Position numbers and translations under genes: made by a program. The notes below the pieces were generated by a model. The model had not been told where the DNA came from. It saw only the letters and a list, made by a program, of their open reading frames with translations, and made no database searches. A stretch of 64,000 nucleotides of DNA from Phytopseudomonas dryadis. GTDB lineage: Bacteria; Pseudomonadota; Gammaproteobacteria; Pseudomonadales; Pseudomonadaceae. Below, piece after piece: positions 9,062-18,111 of this stretch. The DNA lies in NCBI RefSeq assembly GCF_004327355.1, contig NZ_QJUM01000003.1, forward strand, positions 186,001-250,000, read 5' to 3'. How positions within the stretch are numbered: the stretch's first letter is position 1; each line of letters opens with the position of its first letter.

Positions 9062-10990
9062 TTACGGCTTGGCCTTGCGCCGGGTCGCGGCGCCCTTGCG
9101 TGCGCCTGCCTTGCGCTTGCCCTTCCAGGGCGCCCGCGCGCTCACCGGCGCCGCGCCGCTGATGTTCAGTTGCAGGCTGGCGCAGCGTTCGATCTGCCGG
9201 CCCATCCAGGCCGACTGCTTGGCGACGAATTCGTCCAGGCCCATCTCGCCGCTCTGCACCATGTCCAGCGCCTGCTCCCAGATCGCCGTGGTGCCGGGGT
9301 CGGCGATGGCGCGCGGCACGGCGTCGATCAGGCCGAAGGCCGCCGGCGTGGCGGCCAGGGCCTTGCCCTGCTTGACCAGGTAACCGCGCTCGAGCAGGCC
9401 CTGGATGATGCCGGCGCGGGTGGCCTCGGTACCGATGCCGGTGGTGTCCTTGAGCTTCTGCTTCAGGCGCGGGTCCTCGACCAGCCTGGCGACGTTCTTC
9501 ATCGCCCGGATCAGGTCGCCCTCGGTGAACGGCTTGGGCGGCTGGGTGTGCAGATCCTTCAGCGCCACCGCGGCGATCGGGTAACGCTGGCCCTCGCGCA
9601 AGACCGGCAACTCCTGCGCCGGGACCGCTTCACGGCCCTTGGCCGGCGCCAGCGCCTCCGGCAGGGCGCGCTTCCAGCCCGGCTCGACGACGCGCTTGCC
9701 CACCGCGCGCAGGGCATGGCCGGCGCAGTCGAAGTCGGCCTGGGTACGGTCGTACTCGTGGTGGGCCAGGAACTGCGCCAGGTAGCGGGCGCGGATCAGC
9801 TCGTAGACCGCCCGGGGCCGCCCGCTCAGGCGCGCCAGGCCGGCGCAGGCGGCGGTCGGGATGATGCCGTGGTGAGCGCCGACCCTGGCATCGTTCCAGG
9901 CCCGCGAACGGCGCTGCGCCTGGGTATGGGCGAGCACCTCGGCCAAGCCGGGGTCGGCGCGCCCGAGGGCGGCGAGGATGGCCGGCGCCTCGCCGTGCTG
10001 GCTCGACGGCAGGTAGCCGCAATCGCTGCGCGGGTAGGTGATCAGTTTGTGGGTTTCGTACAGCGCCTGGGCGATGTCCAGGGTTTCCTGGGCGCCGAGG
10101 CCGAGCTTCTTCGAGCAGACCTGCTGCAACGTGCCGAGGTCGAACGGCAGCGGCGGCGCCTCACGCAGGCGCTCGGTCTGCAGGGCCTGCAACAGGGCAT
10201 TGCCAGCCGCCTGCATGGCGCTGGCCGCCGCCACGGCCAGCTCCTGGCGCAGGCAGCGGCCCTGCTCGTCGCAGGCATCCTCGGGGGCGCGCCACTGCGC
10301 CGAGAACGCCGCGCCTTCGGCGAGCAGGCTCACCTCGATGGCCCAGTAGGGCACCGGCACGAAGTCGGCTATGCTGCGGTCACGGTCCACCACCAGGCGC
10401 AGGGTCGGCGTCTGTACGCGGCCCACCGGCAGCACGCCCTGATAACCGGACTGACGCCCGAGCAGGGTGAACAGACGGCTCATGTTCATGCCGATCAGCC
10501 AGTCGGCGCGCGAACGGCCGAGGGCGCTGTGGTACAGGCTGAGGGTTTCGGCGCCGGGCTTGAGGCTGGCCAGGGCCTTGCGGATCGAGGCGTCGTCCAA
10601 TGCCGACAGCCACAGGCGCCGGATCGGCCCGCGGTAGCGGCAATGCTCCAGCAGCTCGCGGGCGATCATCTCGCCTTCGCGGTCGGCATCGGTGGCGATC
10701 ACCAGTTCGCCGGCCTCGCCGAGCAGGCGCTTGACCGCCTTGAACTGCGCGGCGGTCTTGGCCTTGATCCGCATCTTCCACTGCTGCGGCACGATCGGCA
10801 GGTCGGCCAGCACCCAGCGCTTGTAACGGGCGTCGTAGGCATCCGGCGGCGCCGTCTCGAGCAGGTGGCCGATGCACCAGGTCACGGTCACGCCCGCGCC
10901 CAGCCAGCAGCCGTCACCGCGCCGGGTGGCGCCGAGCACCTGGGCGATGTCCTTGGCCTGGGACGGTTTTTCGCAGAGAAACAGACGCAT
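9062..10990 (-). CDS. topB: DNA topoisomerase III
   Basis: 642 residues, close to the usual 650. A type IA topoisomerase that passes single strands to decatenate DNA and resolve recombination intermediates. The toprim domain opens the protein (MRLFLCEKPSQAKDIAQVL) with the acidic metal site ATDADREGEM. The active-site Tyr lies in LITYPRSDCGYLP. The C-terminus is a short basic tail rich in Lys, Arg and Ala, with no zinc fingers, as in TopB. The ATG at 10990 begins the toprim domain; a longer frame adds only non-homologous residues. It is divergent from xseB, with a LexA-like box between them. Confidence 0.95.
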   Translation of the reverse strand: MRLFLCEKPSQAKDIAQVLGATRRGDGCWLGAGVTVTWCIGHLLETAPPDAYDARYKRWVLADLPIVPQQWKMRIKAKTAAQFKAVKRLLGEAGELVIATDADREGEMIARELLEHCRYRGPIRRLWLSALDDASIRKALASLKPGAETLSLYHSALGRSRADWLIGMNMSRLFTLLGRQSGYQGVLPVGRVQTPTLRLVVDRDRSIADFVPVPYWAIEVSLLAEGAAFSAQWRAPEDACDEQGRCLRQELAVAAASAMQAAGNALLQALQTERLREAPPLPFDLGTLQQVCSKKLGLGAQETLDIAQALYETHKLITYPRSDCGYLPSSQHGEAPAILAALGRADPGLAEVLAHTQAQRRSRAWNDARVGAHHGIIPTAACAGLARLSGRPRAVYELIRARYLAQFLAHHEYDRTQADFDCAGHALRAVGKRVVEPGWKRALPEALAPAKGREAVPAQELPVLREGQRYPIAAVALKDLHTQPPKPFTEGDLIRAMKNVARLVEDPRLKQKLKDTTGIGTEATRAGIIQGLLERGYLVKQGKALAATPAAFGLIDAVPRAIADPGTTAIWEQALDMVQSGEMGLDEFVAKQSAWMGRQIERCASLQLNISGAAPVSARAPWKGKRKAGARKGAATRRKAKP

Positions 10991-11030
10991 GGCTTGATCG
11001 ATGACGGGGCGACGAGGAGCCGACAGCATA

Positions 11031-11046
11031 CTGTATATCCATACAA
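11031..11046. promoter_or_regulatory. LexA-like (SOS) box between topB and xseB
   Basis: CTGTATATCCATACAA matches the proteobacterial SOS box CTG-N10-CAG at all but the last base and has the AT-rich TATA..ATAC interior. It lies 41 bp upstream of the topB start and about 100 bp upstream of xseB. Both products act in DNA repair or recombination. Binding is unproven. Confidence 0.4.
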
Positions 11047-11143
11047 TTCGACATACCGCGCCACCCGGCTGCGCCGATTTGCCCACAGGGCATGGCTCTG
11101 CTAGTGTCGCGCCCGATTGCGAACCCGCCAGAGAATGCCCGCC

Positions 11144-11386
11144 ATGGCCCGTAAAAAAGCCGCGCTCGACTTCGAGCAGTCCCTCACCGACCTGCAGAAC
11201 CTGGTCGAACGCCTGGAAAACGGCGAACTGTCGCTGGAAGACTCGCTGAGCGCCTTCGAGCAGGGCATCCGCCTGACCCGCGAATGCCAGGCCGCGCTGA
11301 CCCAGGCCGAGCAGAAGGTGCAGATCCTCCTGGAGCGCGACGGCGAACTGGAGCAGACCGCGTTCGACACGGACGAGCAGGCATGA
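11144..11386 (+). CDS. xseB: Exodeoxyribonuclease VII small subunit
   Basis: 80 residues, the normal size. Several small subunits coat the coiled-coil of the XseA large subunit of exonuclease VII, which degrades single-stranded DNA. The family pattern is clear: [20 protein letters not shown], then [20 protein letters not shown] and AEQKVQIL, forming two helices. I start at [10 protein letters not shown]. Its TGA overlaps the ATG of ispA (ATGA), indicating translational coupling. xseA is not in the window, as is usual. Confidence 0.95.
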   Translation: MARKKAALDFEQSLTDLQNLVERLENGELSLEDSLSAFEQGIRLTRECQAALTQAEQKVQILLERDGELEQTAFDTDEQA

Positions 11387-12270
11387 TCGCGACCTACCAG
11401 GCGCGCTGCCAGCAACGGGTCGACCGGGCTCTGGAACCGTTGTTCGTCGCCCCTCGCCCCGAGCTGGAGCGCCTGTACGACGCCATGCGCTACAGCGTGT
11501 TCAATGGCGGCAAACGCATCCGCCCGCTGCTGGCCTATGCCGCCTGCGAAGCCCTGGGCGGCACGGCGCAGCAGGCCGACGGCGCCGCCTGCGCCGTGGA
11601 GCTGATCCACGCCTATTCCCTGGTGCACGACGACCTGCCGGCCATGGACGATGACGACCTGCGCCGCGGCCAGCCCACCACCCACCGGGCCTTCGACGAA
11701 GCCAGTGCGATTCTCGCCGGCGACGGCCTGCAGAGCCTGGCCTTCGCCGTGCTCGCCGACGACCGGCACAACCCGCACGCCGCCGATATCCGCCTGGCCA
11801 TGCTCAGCACCCTGGCCAGCGCCGCCGGCCCGGCCGGCATGGTCGGCGGCCAGGCCATCGACCTCGGCTCGATCGGCCATGCGTTGCAGCAGCCGGCGCT
11901 GGAAACTATGCACCGGCACAAGACCGGCGCCCTGATCGAGGCCAGCGTGCGCCTCGGCGCCCTGGCCAGCGGCCAGGCCGGCGAAGATACCCTCACGGCC
12001 TTGAGCCGTTATGCCCGCGCCATCGGCCTGGCCTTCCAGGTCCAGGACGATATCCTCGACGTGGAAAGCGATACCGCCACCCTGGGCAAGACCCAGGGCA
12101 AGGATCAGGCCAACGACAAGCCGACCTACCCGGCCCTGCTCGGCCTGGACGCGGCCAAGGCCTATGCCGGCGAGCTGCGCGACCAGGCCCTGCAGGCCCT
12201 GTCCACGTTCGACGGCGCCGCCGAGCCCCTGCGCGACCTGGCCCGCTATATCGTCGACCGCCGCAACTGA
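11383..12270 (+). CDS. ispA: Farnesyl diphosphate synthase
   Basis: A 295-residue trans-prenyltransferase that condenses IPP with DMAPP and then GPP to make farnesyl diphosphate for quinones, undecaprenyl phosphate and other isoprenoids. The first aspartate-rich motif is [15 protein letters not shown], and the second is [14 protein letters not shown]. The IPP-binding GGKRIRP is also present. The ATG overlaps the xseB stop. The xseB-ispA-dxs order is the standard gammaproteobacterial cluster, coupling the first pathway step (Dxs) to a late one. Confidence 0.97.
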   Translation: MIATYQARCQQRVDRALEPLFVAPRPELERLYDAMRYSVFNGGKRIRPLLAYAACEALGGTAQQADGAACAVELIHAYSLVHDDLPAMDDDDLRRGQPTTHRAFDEASAILAGDGLQSLAFAVLADDRHNPHAADIRLAMLSTLASAAGPAGMVGGQAIDLGSIGHALQQPALETMHRHKTGALIEASVRLGALASGQAGEDTLTALSRYARAIGLAFQVQDDILDVESDTATLGKTQGKDQANDKPTYPALLGLDAAKAYAGELRDQALQALSTFDGAAEPLRDLARYIVDRRN

Positions 12271-12364
12271 GCCTGCGACGATACGCGGCCAAGCCTCGCT
12301 TGGGTGCGCATCACCGCATCAGGTAAACTGCCCCACCACTCCGATACCTATAACGATTCGCCTG

Positions 12365-14275
12365 ATGCCGACGACTTTCCACGAGATTCCCCGCGAACGC
12401 CCGCTGACGCCCCTGCTCGACCGTGCCAACACGCCGGACGAGCTGCGCCGTCTTGGCGAGGCCGAGCTGGAAACCCTGGCGGACGAGCTGCGCCAGTACC
12501 TGCTGTACACGGTTGGCCAGACCGGCGGGCACTTCGGCGCCGGCCTGGGCGTGATCGAGCTGACCATCGCCCTGCACTACGTCTTCGACACCCCCGACGA
12601 CCGCCTGGTGTGGGACGTCGGCCACCAGGCCTACCCGCACAAGATCCTCACCGGGCGCCGCGAGCGCATGGACAGCCTGCGCCAGAAGGACGGCATCGCC
12701 GCCTTCCCGCGCCGTTCGGAAAGCGCGTACGACACCTTTGGCGTCGGCCACTCCAGCACCTCGATCAGCGCCGCCCTGGGCATGGCCATCGCCGCCCAGC
12801 TGCAAGGCAGCAAACGCAAGTCGGTGGCGGTGATCGGCGACGGCGCCCTGACCGCCGGCATGGCCTTCGAGGCGCTCAATCACGCCTCCGATGTCAAGGC
12901 CGACATGCTCGTGGTGCTCAACGACAACGACATGTCGATCTCCAAGAACGTCGGCGGCCTGTCCAACTACCTGGCCAAGATCCTCTCCAGCCGCACCTAC
13001 GCCAACATGCGCGAAGGCAGCAAGAAAGTGCTGTCCAAGCTGCCCGGCGCCTGGGAGATCGCGCGCAAGACCGAAGAACACGCCAAGGGCATGCTGGTCT
13101 CCGGCACCCTGTTCGAGGAACTGGGCTGGAACTACATCGGCCCCATCGACGGCCATGACCTGCCGACCCTGCTGGCCACCCTGCGCAACATGCGCGACCT
13201 GGAAGGGCCGCAGTTCCTCCATGTGATCACCCAGAAAGGCAAGGGCTTCGCCCCGGCCGAAGTCGACCCCATCGGCTACCACGCCATCACCAAACTGGAA
13301 CCGATCAACGCCCCGCGCACGCCGAAGGCCGAGGTCGGTCCCAAGTATTCCAGCGTGTTCGGCCAGTGGCTGTGCGACATGGCCGAGGCGGACGAACGCC
13401 TGATCGGCATCACCCCGGCGATGAAGGAAGGCTCCGACCTGGTGGCCTTCAGCGAGCGCTTCCCCGAGCGTTACTTCGACGTGGCCATCGCCGAACAGCA
13501 TGCCGTGACGCTGGCCGCCGGCATGGCCTGCGAAGGCGCCAAACCGGTGGTGGCGATCTATTCGACCTTCCTGCAGCGGGCCTACGACCAGTTGATCCAT
13601 GACGTCGCCGTGCAGCACCTCGACGTGCTGTTCGCCATCGACCGGGCCGGCCTGGTCGGCGAAGACGGCCCGACCCACGCCGGCAGCTTCGACCTGTCCT
13701 ACCTGCGCTGCATCCCCGGCATGCTGGTGATGACGCCCAGCGACGAGAACGAGCTGCGCCGCATGCTCACCACCGGCCACCTGTTCGACGGCCCGGCGGC
13801 GGTGCGCTACCCCCGCGGCAGCGGCCCCAACGCCCGCATCGACAGCGAGCTCTCGCCCCTGCCGATCGGCAAGGGCGTGGTGCGCCGCCAGGGCCAGGGC
13901 GTCGCCCTGCTGGTGTTCGGCGTGCAACTGGCCGACGCCCTGCGCGTGGGCGACACGCTGGATGCCACGGTGGTCGACATGCGCTTCGTCAAACCCCTCG
14001 ACGAACGACTGGTCGGCGAACTGGCCGCCAGCCACGGCCTGCTGGTGACCATCGAGGAAAACAGCGTGATGGGCGGCGCCGGCGGCGCCGTCAGCGAGTA
14101 CCTCGCCGGGGTCAACCAGCTCACGCCGATCCTGCACCTGGGCCTGCCCGATGCCTACGTCGAGCACGCCAAGCCGGCACAGATGCTCGCCGAGTGCGGC
14201 CTCGACGAGGCCGGCATCGAAACCGCCGTCCGTGCACGCCTTGCCCTGCTCGCGTCGAACTCGAGCAAGTCCTGA
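12365..14275 (+). CDS. dxs: 1-deoxy-D-xylulose-5-phosphate synthase
   Basis: 636 residues, slightly longer than E. coli Dxs (620). A thiamine-diphosphate enzyme that joins pyruvate and glyceraldehyde-3-phosphate, the entry step of the MEP isoprenoid pathway. It shows the ThDP motif [18 protein letters not shown] with the NDNDMSIS partner, the substrate-pocket [14 protein letters not shown], and the pyrimidine-domain region [30 protein letters not shown] is typical of Pseudomonas Dxs. It lies 94 bp downstream of ispA and is followed by the cobalamin riboswitch of the next transcript. Confidence 0.97.
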   Translation: MPTTFHEIPRERPLTPLLDRANTPDELRRLGEAELETLADELRQYLLYTVGQTGGHFGAGLGVIELTIALHYVFDTPDDRLVWDVGHQAYPHKILTGRRERMDSLRQKDGIAAFPRRSESAYDTFGVGHSSTSISAALGMAIAAQLQGSKRKSVAVIGDGALTAGMAFEALNHASDVKADMLVVLNDNDMSISKNVGGLSNYLAKILSSRTYANMREGSKKVLSKLPGAWEIARKTEEHAKGMLVSGTLFEELGWNYIGPIDGHDLPTLLATLRNMRDLEGPQFLHVITQKGKGFAPAEVDPIGYHAITKLEPINAPRTPKAEVGPKYSSVFGQWLCDMAEADERLIGITPAMKEGSDLVAFSERFPERYFDVAIAEQHAVTLAAGMACEGAKPVVAIYSTFLQRAYDQLIHDVAVQHLDVLFAIDRAGLVGEDGPTHAGSFDLSYLRCIPGMLVMTPSDENELRRMLTTGHLFDGPAAVRYPRGSGPNARIDSELSPLPIGKGVVRRQGQGVALLVFGVQLADALRVGDTLDATVVDMRFVKPLDERLVGELAASHGLLVTIEENSVMGGAGGAVSEYLAGVNQLTPILHLGLPDAYVEHAKPAQMLAECGLDEAGIETAVRARLALLASNSSKS

Positions 14276-14311
14276 CCGACACTGGTAAGGTAGCCGGCGT
14301 TCATATCCTGC

Positions 14312-14512
14312 CAGGTGCGTCCCGACGGTCAGCCGTCGGACGTTAAACGGGAAGCCGGTGCCCTCGCCCTGCGAGCCATCCCGGCGCTGCCCCCGCAACG
14401 GTAATCGAGCGCAGTCCTGGACTGCACAGCCCCTCAACAGCCACTGGGTTTCCCGGGAAGGCGAGCGGTTGAATCGAGAGCCCGGAGACCGGCCCTCAGG
14501 ATTCGACTGGTG
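14312..14512 (+). ncRNA. Cobalamin (vitamin B12) riboswitch
   Basis: The leader contains the conserved aptamer landmarks in order: GTGCGTCCCGAC with its pairing partner GTCGGACG then TTAAACGGGAAGCCGGTG, the B12 box GCCCCCGCAACGGTAA (about 14390-14405), GCCACTGGG...CCGGGAAGGC, and GAGCCCGGAGACCGGCC (about 14478-14494). It lies directly upstream of btuB on the same strand and should repress btuB when adenosylcobalamin is plentiful. The exact ends and the expression platform (14513-14604) are approximate. Confidence 0.95.
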
Positions 14513-14604
14513 TTGCGGAGGGCATCACCGTCAAGCGACGGCGCCCGCGCGCCGCGCTTGCTTCTGCCCTCCTCGAAAGTCTGCCGACCTTTGAGGAAAT
14601 CACA

Positions 14605-16458
14605 TTGAAATTGCCCCGTCTGATCCTTGCGTCATCTCTGGCACCCGGCCTGGCTCTGGCCCAGGTCCCCGGTTACGACGACGCCCTGAAACTCTCGGAA
14701 ACCGTCATCAGCAGCAACCGCGACGTGCAACTGCGCGAGCAGAGCAGCACGCCAAGCACGGTGTTCACCCGCGCGGACATCGAGCGCCTGCAGCCAGGCA
14801 GCGTGCTCGACCTGCTGGCCCGCGTTCCCGGCGTGCAGGTCACCCGTAGCGGTGGCAGAGGCAGCAACAGCGGCCTGTACATCCGTGGCACCAAATCGGC
14901 GCAGAGCCTGGTACTGGTCGACGGCCAGCGCATCGGCTCGGCGTCCGCCGGTATCTCCCCACTGGAATACCTGAATATCGAACAGATCGAGCGCGTCGAG
15001 GTACTGCGCGGCTCGCGCTCGGCGATTCATGGCGCCGACGCGATCGGGGGCGTGGTGCAGATCTTCACCCGCCGCGCCACCGGCGAAGGGCTCAACCCGC
15101 GCCTGCGTATCGGTTATGGTACGAACCACACCTGGGAGCGCAGTCTCGGCCTCTCCGGCGGCAACGCAGACACCCGCTTCAACCTCGGCCTGAGTGCCGA
15201 CGACACACGCGGCATCAACCGCACCTATGCCCGGGTGGCGCCGGATAACGACCGCGACGCCTATCGCAACAACGCGTTCAGCGCCAACCTCAGCCATCGT
15301 TTCAGCGACGAGCTGGAGGCCGGGCTCAGTGTGCAGGACCAACGTGGCGAGAGCGAATACGACCTGGGCTGGGATGGCGCCTATCCCTATGCCGATTACC
15401 AGCTCACCAGCTACTCGGGCTTCCTCAGCGCCCGCTTGCTGCCGAACTGGAAGAGTCGCGTGGAACTGGGCCACAGTGAAAACCGCTCGACCGAACGCTT
15501 CGACGATACCGACGGCAGCAGCCCGTTCAACACCTACCGCGACAGCCTGGCCTGGCTCAACATGCTCGACCTGGGCAATGGCCACAGCCTGCTGCTCGGC
15601 GCCGATGGCTACCAGGAACAGCTCAACAGCCATACCGATTACGCGCAGGACAGCCGCTGGAACCATGCCGTGCTCGCGCAACACAGCTACCACGGCGAAC
15701 GCTTCAGCACCGAACTGGGCCTGCGCCACGAGAAGAACCAGCAGTTCGGCAGCGCCAACACCTTCAGCGGCGCGCTGGGTTACCAGCTGAATGCGCGCAA
15801 CGAGCTGATCCTCTCCTACGCCGAAGGCTTCCGCGCGCCGACCTTCAATGACCTGTACTGGCCGGGCGGTGGCAACCCCGATCTGCAGCCGGAAACCTCC
15901 AAATCCTATGAGCTGCAATGGCGCAGCCAGGTGACCACGCGCACCGCGTTGCAGGCCTCGGTCTACCGCACCGAACTGCGTGATGCGATCAACGGCTGGC
16001 CCGCCGAGAACGTCGACAAGGCGCGTATCAACGGTTTCGAGGGCAGCCTGCAACAGCAACTGTTCGGCTGGCAGGCCGCCCTCGGCCTGAGCCTGATCGA
16101 CCCGCGCGATCGCACCACGGGCAAGCAGCTCAATCGCCGCGCCAAGCGGACCCTCAGCCTGGACGTGGATCGTCAGTTCGGCGACTGGTCGTTCGGCGCG
16201 ACCTGGCAGGCGGTCAGCCGGACCTACGACGATGCCGACAACCAGCGCGAGATCGCCGGCCATGGCCTGCTCGGCCTGCGCAGCAGTTGGCAGACCACGC
16301 CTGAACTGGCGCTCGGCCTGAAGCTGGACAACCTGCTGGACAAACGCGCCGGCCGTGCCCAGTACAGCTACGGAGACTGGCCGGTGACGAACTACGCCGA
16401 GTACCGTGAAGAGGGGCGCACCGCCCTGCTATCGCTGACCTGGACGCCGGCGTTGTGA
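14605..16458 (+). CDS. btuB: TonB-dependent vitamin B12 outer-membrane receptor
   Basis: 617 residues: signal peptide ending near LALAQVP, a TonB-box-like ETVISSN, plug domain (STPSTVFTRADIERLQPGSV, VPGVQVTRSGGRG, IRGTKSAQSLVLVDGQRIGS, VEVLRGSRSAIHGADAIGGV), then a 22-strand barrel ending with an aromatic-rich region and TALLSLTWTPAL. The start is TTG at 14605, supported by GAGGAAA 8 bp upstream and by the signal peptide beginning there. Control by the upstream cobalamin riboswitch is strong support for cobalamin as the substrate. A BtuF-like protein is encoded nearby on the other strand. Confidence 0.95.
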   Translation: MKLPRLILASSLAPGLALAQVPGYDDALKLSETVISSNRDVQLREQSSTPSTVFTRADIERLQPGSVLDLLARVPGVQVTRSGGRGSNSGLYIRGTKSAQSLVLVDGQRIGSASAGISPLEYLNIEQIERVEVLRGSRSAIHGADAIGGVVQIFTRRATGEGLNPRLRIGYGTNHTWERSLGLSGGNADTRFNLGLSADDTRGINRTYARVAPDNDRDAYRNNAFSANLSHRFSDELEAGLSVQDQRGESEYDLGWDGAYPYADYQLTSYSGFLSARLLPNWKSRVELGHSENRSTERFDDTDGSSPFNTYRDSLAWLNMLDLGNGHSLLLGADGYQEQLNSHTDYAQDSRWNHAVLAQHSYHGERFSTELGLRHEKNQQFGSANTFSGALGYQLNARNELILSYAEGFRAPTFNDLYWPGGGNPDLQPETSKSYELQWRSQVTTRTALQASVYRTELRDAINGWPAENVDKARINGFEGSLQQQLFGWQAALGLSLIDPRDRTTGKQLNRRAKRTLSLDVDRQFGDWSFGATWQAVSRTYDDADNQREIAGHGLLGLRSSWQTTPELALGLKLDNLLDKRAGRAQYSYGDWPVTNYAEYREEGRTALLSLTWTPAL

Positions 16459-16468
16459 ATGTATTCAG

Positions 16469-16537
16469 GTAGCCCGGGTCGAGCATAGCGACACCCGGGA
16501 CATCGACCTGGGTATCGCTGCGCTCGACCCAGGCTAC
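16469..16537. repeat. Dispersed palindrome GTAGCCCGGGTCGAGC...CTCGACCCAGGCTAC, copy 1
   Basis: An imperfect inverted repeat of about 69 bp starting GTAGCCCGGGTCGAGC and ending GCGCTCGACCCAGGCTAC. Near-identical copies lie at 16624, 35398 and 38991, with a half copy at about 2264-2287. All are intergenic. Confidence 0.8.
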
Positions 16538-16623
16538 GGACCGGCAGGCCACACCGGAGATCAGCCCTGGCTTTGTTGGCACTCATCGACCTCGTGGACG
16601 GCGAGCCCGTAAAGCGACCCCAG

Positions 16624-16693
16624 GTAGCCCGGGTCGAGCATAGCGACACCCGGGGACATCGACCTGGGTATCGCTGCGCTCGACCCAGGCTAC
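16624..16693. repeat. Dispersed palindrome GTAGCCCGGGTCGAGC...CTCGACCCAGGCTAC, copy 2
   Basis: Almost identical to the copy at 16469, 155 bp downstream in the same orientation. The two are separated by 86 bp of unrelated sequence. Confidence 0.8.
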
Positions 16694-16720
16694 GGACTGA
16701 GCTTACCGGGATGAACCGCC

Positions 16721-16806
16721 GTAGGAGCCGGCTTGCCGGCGATTGGGGCCAGGCCGCGAATCACGCTGAACGGCCGCGATCGATTCGCCCGCAAGCGGGC
16801 TCTTAC
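16721..16806. repeat. REP-like element (GTAGGAGCCGGCTTGCCGGCGA type)
   Basis: It opens with GTAGGAGCCGGCTTGCCGGC and closes with GCCCGCAAGCGGGCTCTTAC, forming an imperfect hairpin. This is the REP family common in Pseudomonas intergenic regions, related at its tips to the 117-bp array at 2359 but different inside. Confidence 0.8.
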
Positions 16807-16828
16807 AGCCGTGACGCAATGACCTGGA

Positions 16829-17839
16829 TCACACCCAGTTCTGCGCCTTCAGCTCGCTCTTCAGGTAGGCGTAGTACACCGGCGCGGCGACCAGCCCGGC
16901 GATGCCGAAGGCCGCTTCGAACACCAGCATGACCAGCAGCAGCTCCCAGGCCCGGGCCTTGATCTGCCCACCGACGATGCGGGCATTGAGGAAGTATTCG
17001 ACCTTGTGGATCAGGATCAGGTAGACCAGCGCGCCGACCGCCACCCAGATCGACAGCGACAGGCCGACCACGAAGATCGCCGTGTTGGAGATCAGGTTGC
17101 CGACCACCGGCAGCAGCCCGGCGACGAAGGTGATCAGGATCAGCGTCTTGGTCAGCGGCAGGTGCACGCCGAACAACGGCAGCACGCCCATCAGGAAGAT
17201 CGCGGTGAACGTGGTATTGAGCAGGGAAATCTTGATCTGCGCGAAGACCACGTTGCGAAAGGCTTCGACGAAGTGGCCGACGCGCGTCAGCAAGGCCCCG
17301 GCCAGGGGCTTGAGCTGCGCCGGGTCCGGCACCGTCTGCAAGGCGATCACCGCGCCGAGGATCATGCCGATCAGCACCGTGACGAACATGTGCACGGCGC
17401 CCTTGCCCAACAGCTGCAACTCGCTGATATGCCCACGCAACCAGTCGTGCAGGGCGATGCGGATGTCGTCGACGTTGGCCGGCAGGTAGGCCACCAGCGC
17501 TTCGGGCAATTGCTCGCGGGCGCGATCGATCACGCCCAGCAGCTTGCCCATCAGCCGTCCGGGGTTGTTCAACTCATGCATGGCCAGGGAAAAGGCGCCG
17601 GTGAACACCAGGCCGAGCACGGCGATCACCAGCACACTGAGCAGGCCGACCGCCAGCAAACGGCCAAGATGGCCGGCGAACAGACGCTGCATCGGCCTGG
17701 CCAGACGGTTGACCAGCTCGAAGACCAGCAGACCGGCCAGCAGGCTCGGCAACAGCTTCAACGGGAAGACCAGCAACAGCGCGGCGCTGACGATCAGCGC
17801 ACTGGCCAGGGAGAACCACGGGGAGGCGAGGGATTTCAT
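16829..17839 (-). CDS. AI-2E family transporter (multi-pass inner-membrane permease)
   Basis: A 336-residue hydrophobic protein with about seven or eight membrane segments: two at the N-terminus (ASALIVSAALLLVFPLKLLP, SLLAGLLVFELV), one near residue 70, and a cluster in the C-terminal half (FVTVLIGMILGAVIAL, TFTAIFLMGVLPLFG). Between them is a soluble amphipathic stretch (about residues 90-150), as in the AI-2E/PerM family. Despite the family name, members transport varied solutes, so autoinducer export is not implied. It is the last gene of a minus-strand run after ribA and the BtuF-like gene, separated from the latter by a MITE-like element. Confidence 0.85.
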   Translation of the reverse strand: MKSLASPWFSLASALIVSAALLLVFPLKLLPSLLAGLLVFELVNRLARPMQRLFAGHLGRLLAVGLLSVLVIAVLGLVFTGAFSLAMHELNNPGRLMGKLLGVIDRAREQLPEALVAYLPANVDDIRIALHDWLRGHISELQLLGKGAVHMFVTVLIGMILGAVIALQTVPDPAQLKPLAGALLTRVGHFVEAFRNVVFAQIKISLLNTTFTAIFLMGVLPLFGVHLPLTKTLILITFVAGLLPVVGNLISNTAIFVVGLSLSIWVAVGALVYLILIHKVEYFLNARIVGGQIKARAWELLLVMLVFEAAFGIAGLVAAPVYYAYLKSELKAQNWV

Positions 17840-17903
17840 AGAACCTGCAACGAATCGTTAGGCGCACAATCTGCCAGTTGCCGCGGCGCTTTACCAGCGC
17901 CAT

Positions 17904-18077
17904 CAGGGCAATCGCGCTATGCGCCCGAAGAGCCGCAAACAGCGCTGGAAAGCTGGAGGCTGAACGAAAAGCGGCTTGGGCACGACGCGAAACAGCGGTT
18001 TCTCGTCCAGCCTTCCAGCCTCCAGCGCTTTTCATCGAGTGCGGGCGATGCCCTAACGCCATAGCGCGATTGCCCTG
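17904..18077. mobile_element. MITE-like element, copy A (174 bp)
   Basis: The ends are near-perfect inverted repeats: CAGGGCAATCGCGCTATG at the left and its complement at 18060-18077. Inside is a nested palindrome built from GCTGGA/TCCAGC blocks. The length equals that of copy B at 31236, and the two are very similar when one is reverse-complemented. The flanks show an imperfect direct repeat (CCAGCGCCAT / CCAGCGCCCAT). It encodes nothing. It sits between the BtuF-like gene and the AI-2E permease gene. Confidence 0.8.
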
Positions 18078-18111
18078 CCAGCGCCCATCGCCATACCATC
18101 ACAAGCGCCGA

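Larger units (their letters stand above)
16459..16828. other. Intergenic region of dispersed repeats (no gene)
   Basis: The 370 bp between the convergent btuB and AI-2E permease genes hold two copies of the GTAGCCCGGGTCGAGC palindrome and one REP-like element. No credible reading frame or RNA gene is visible. The hairpins could end transcription from both sides. Confidence 0.75.

Noticed and set aside
12311..14437. A 708-residue open frame antisense to dxs
   Set aside because: Same shadow effect; it runs across the riboswitch and has Gly/His/Val-rich composition without motifs.
17006..18064. A 352-residue Gln/His-rich frame antisense to the AI-2E permease
   Set aside because: Composition is the mirror of a Leu/Val-rich membrane protein; it also reads through the MITE-like element.
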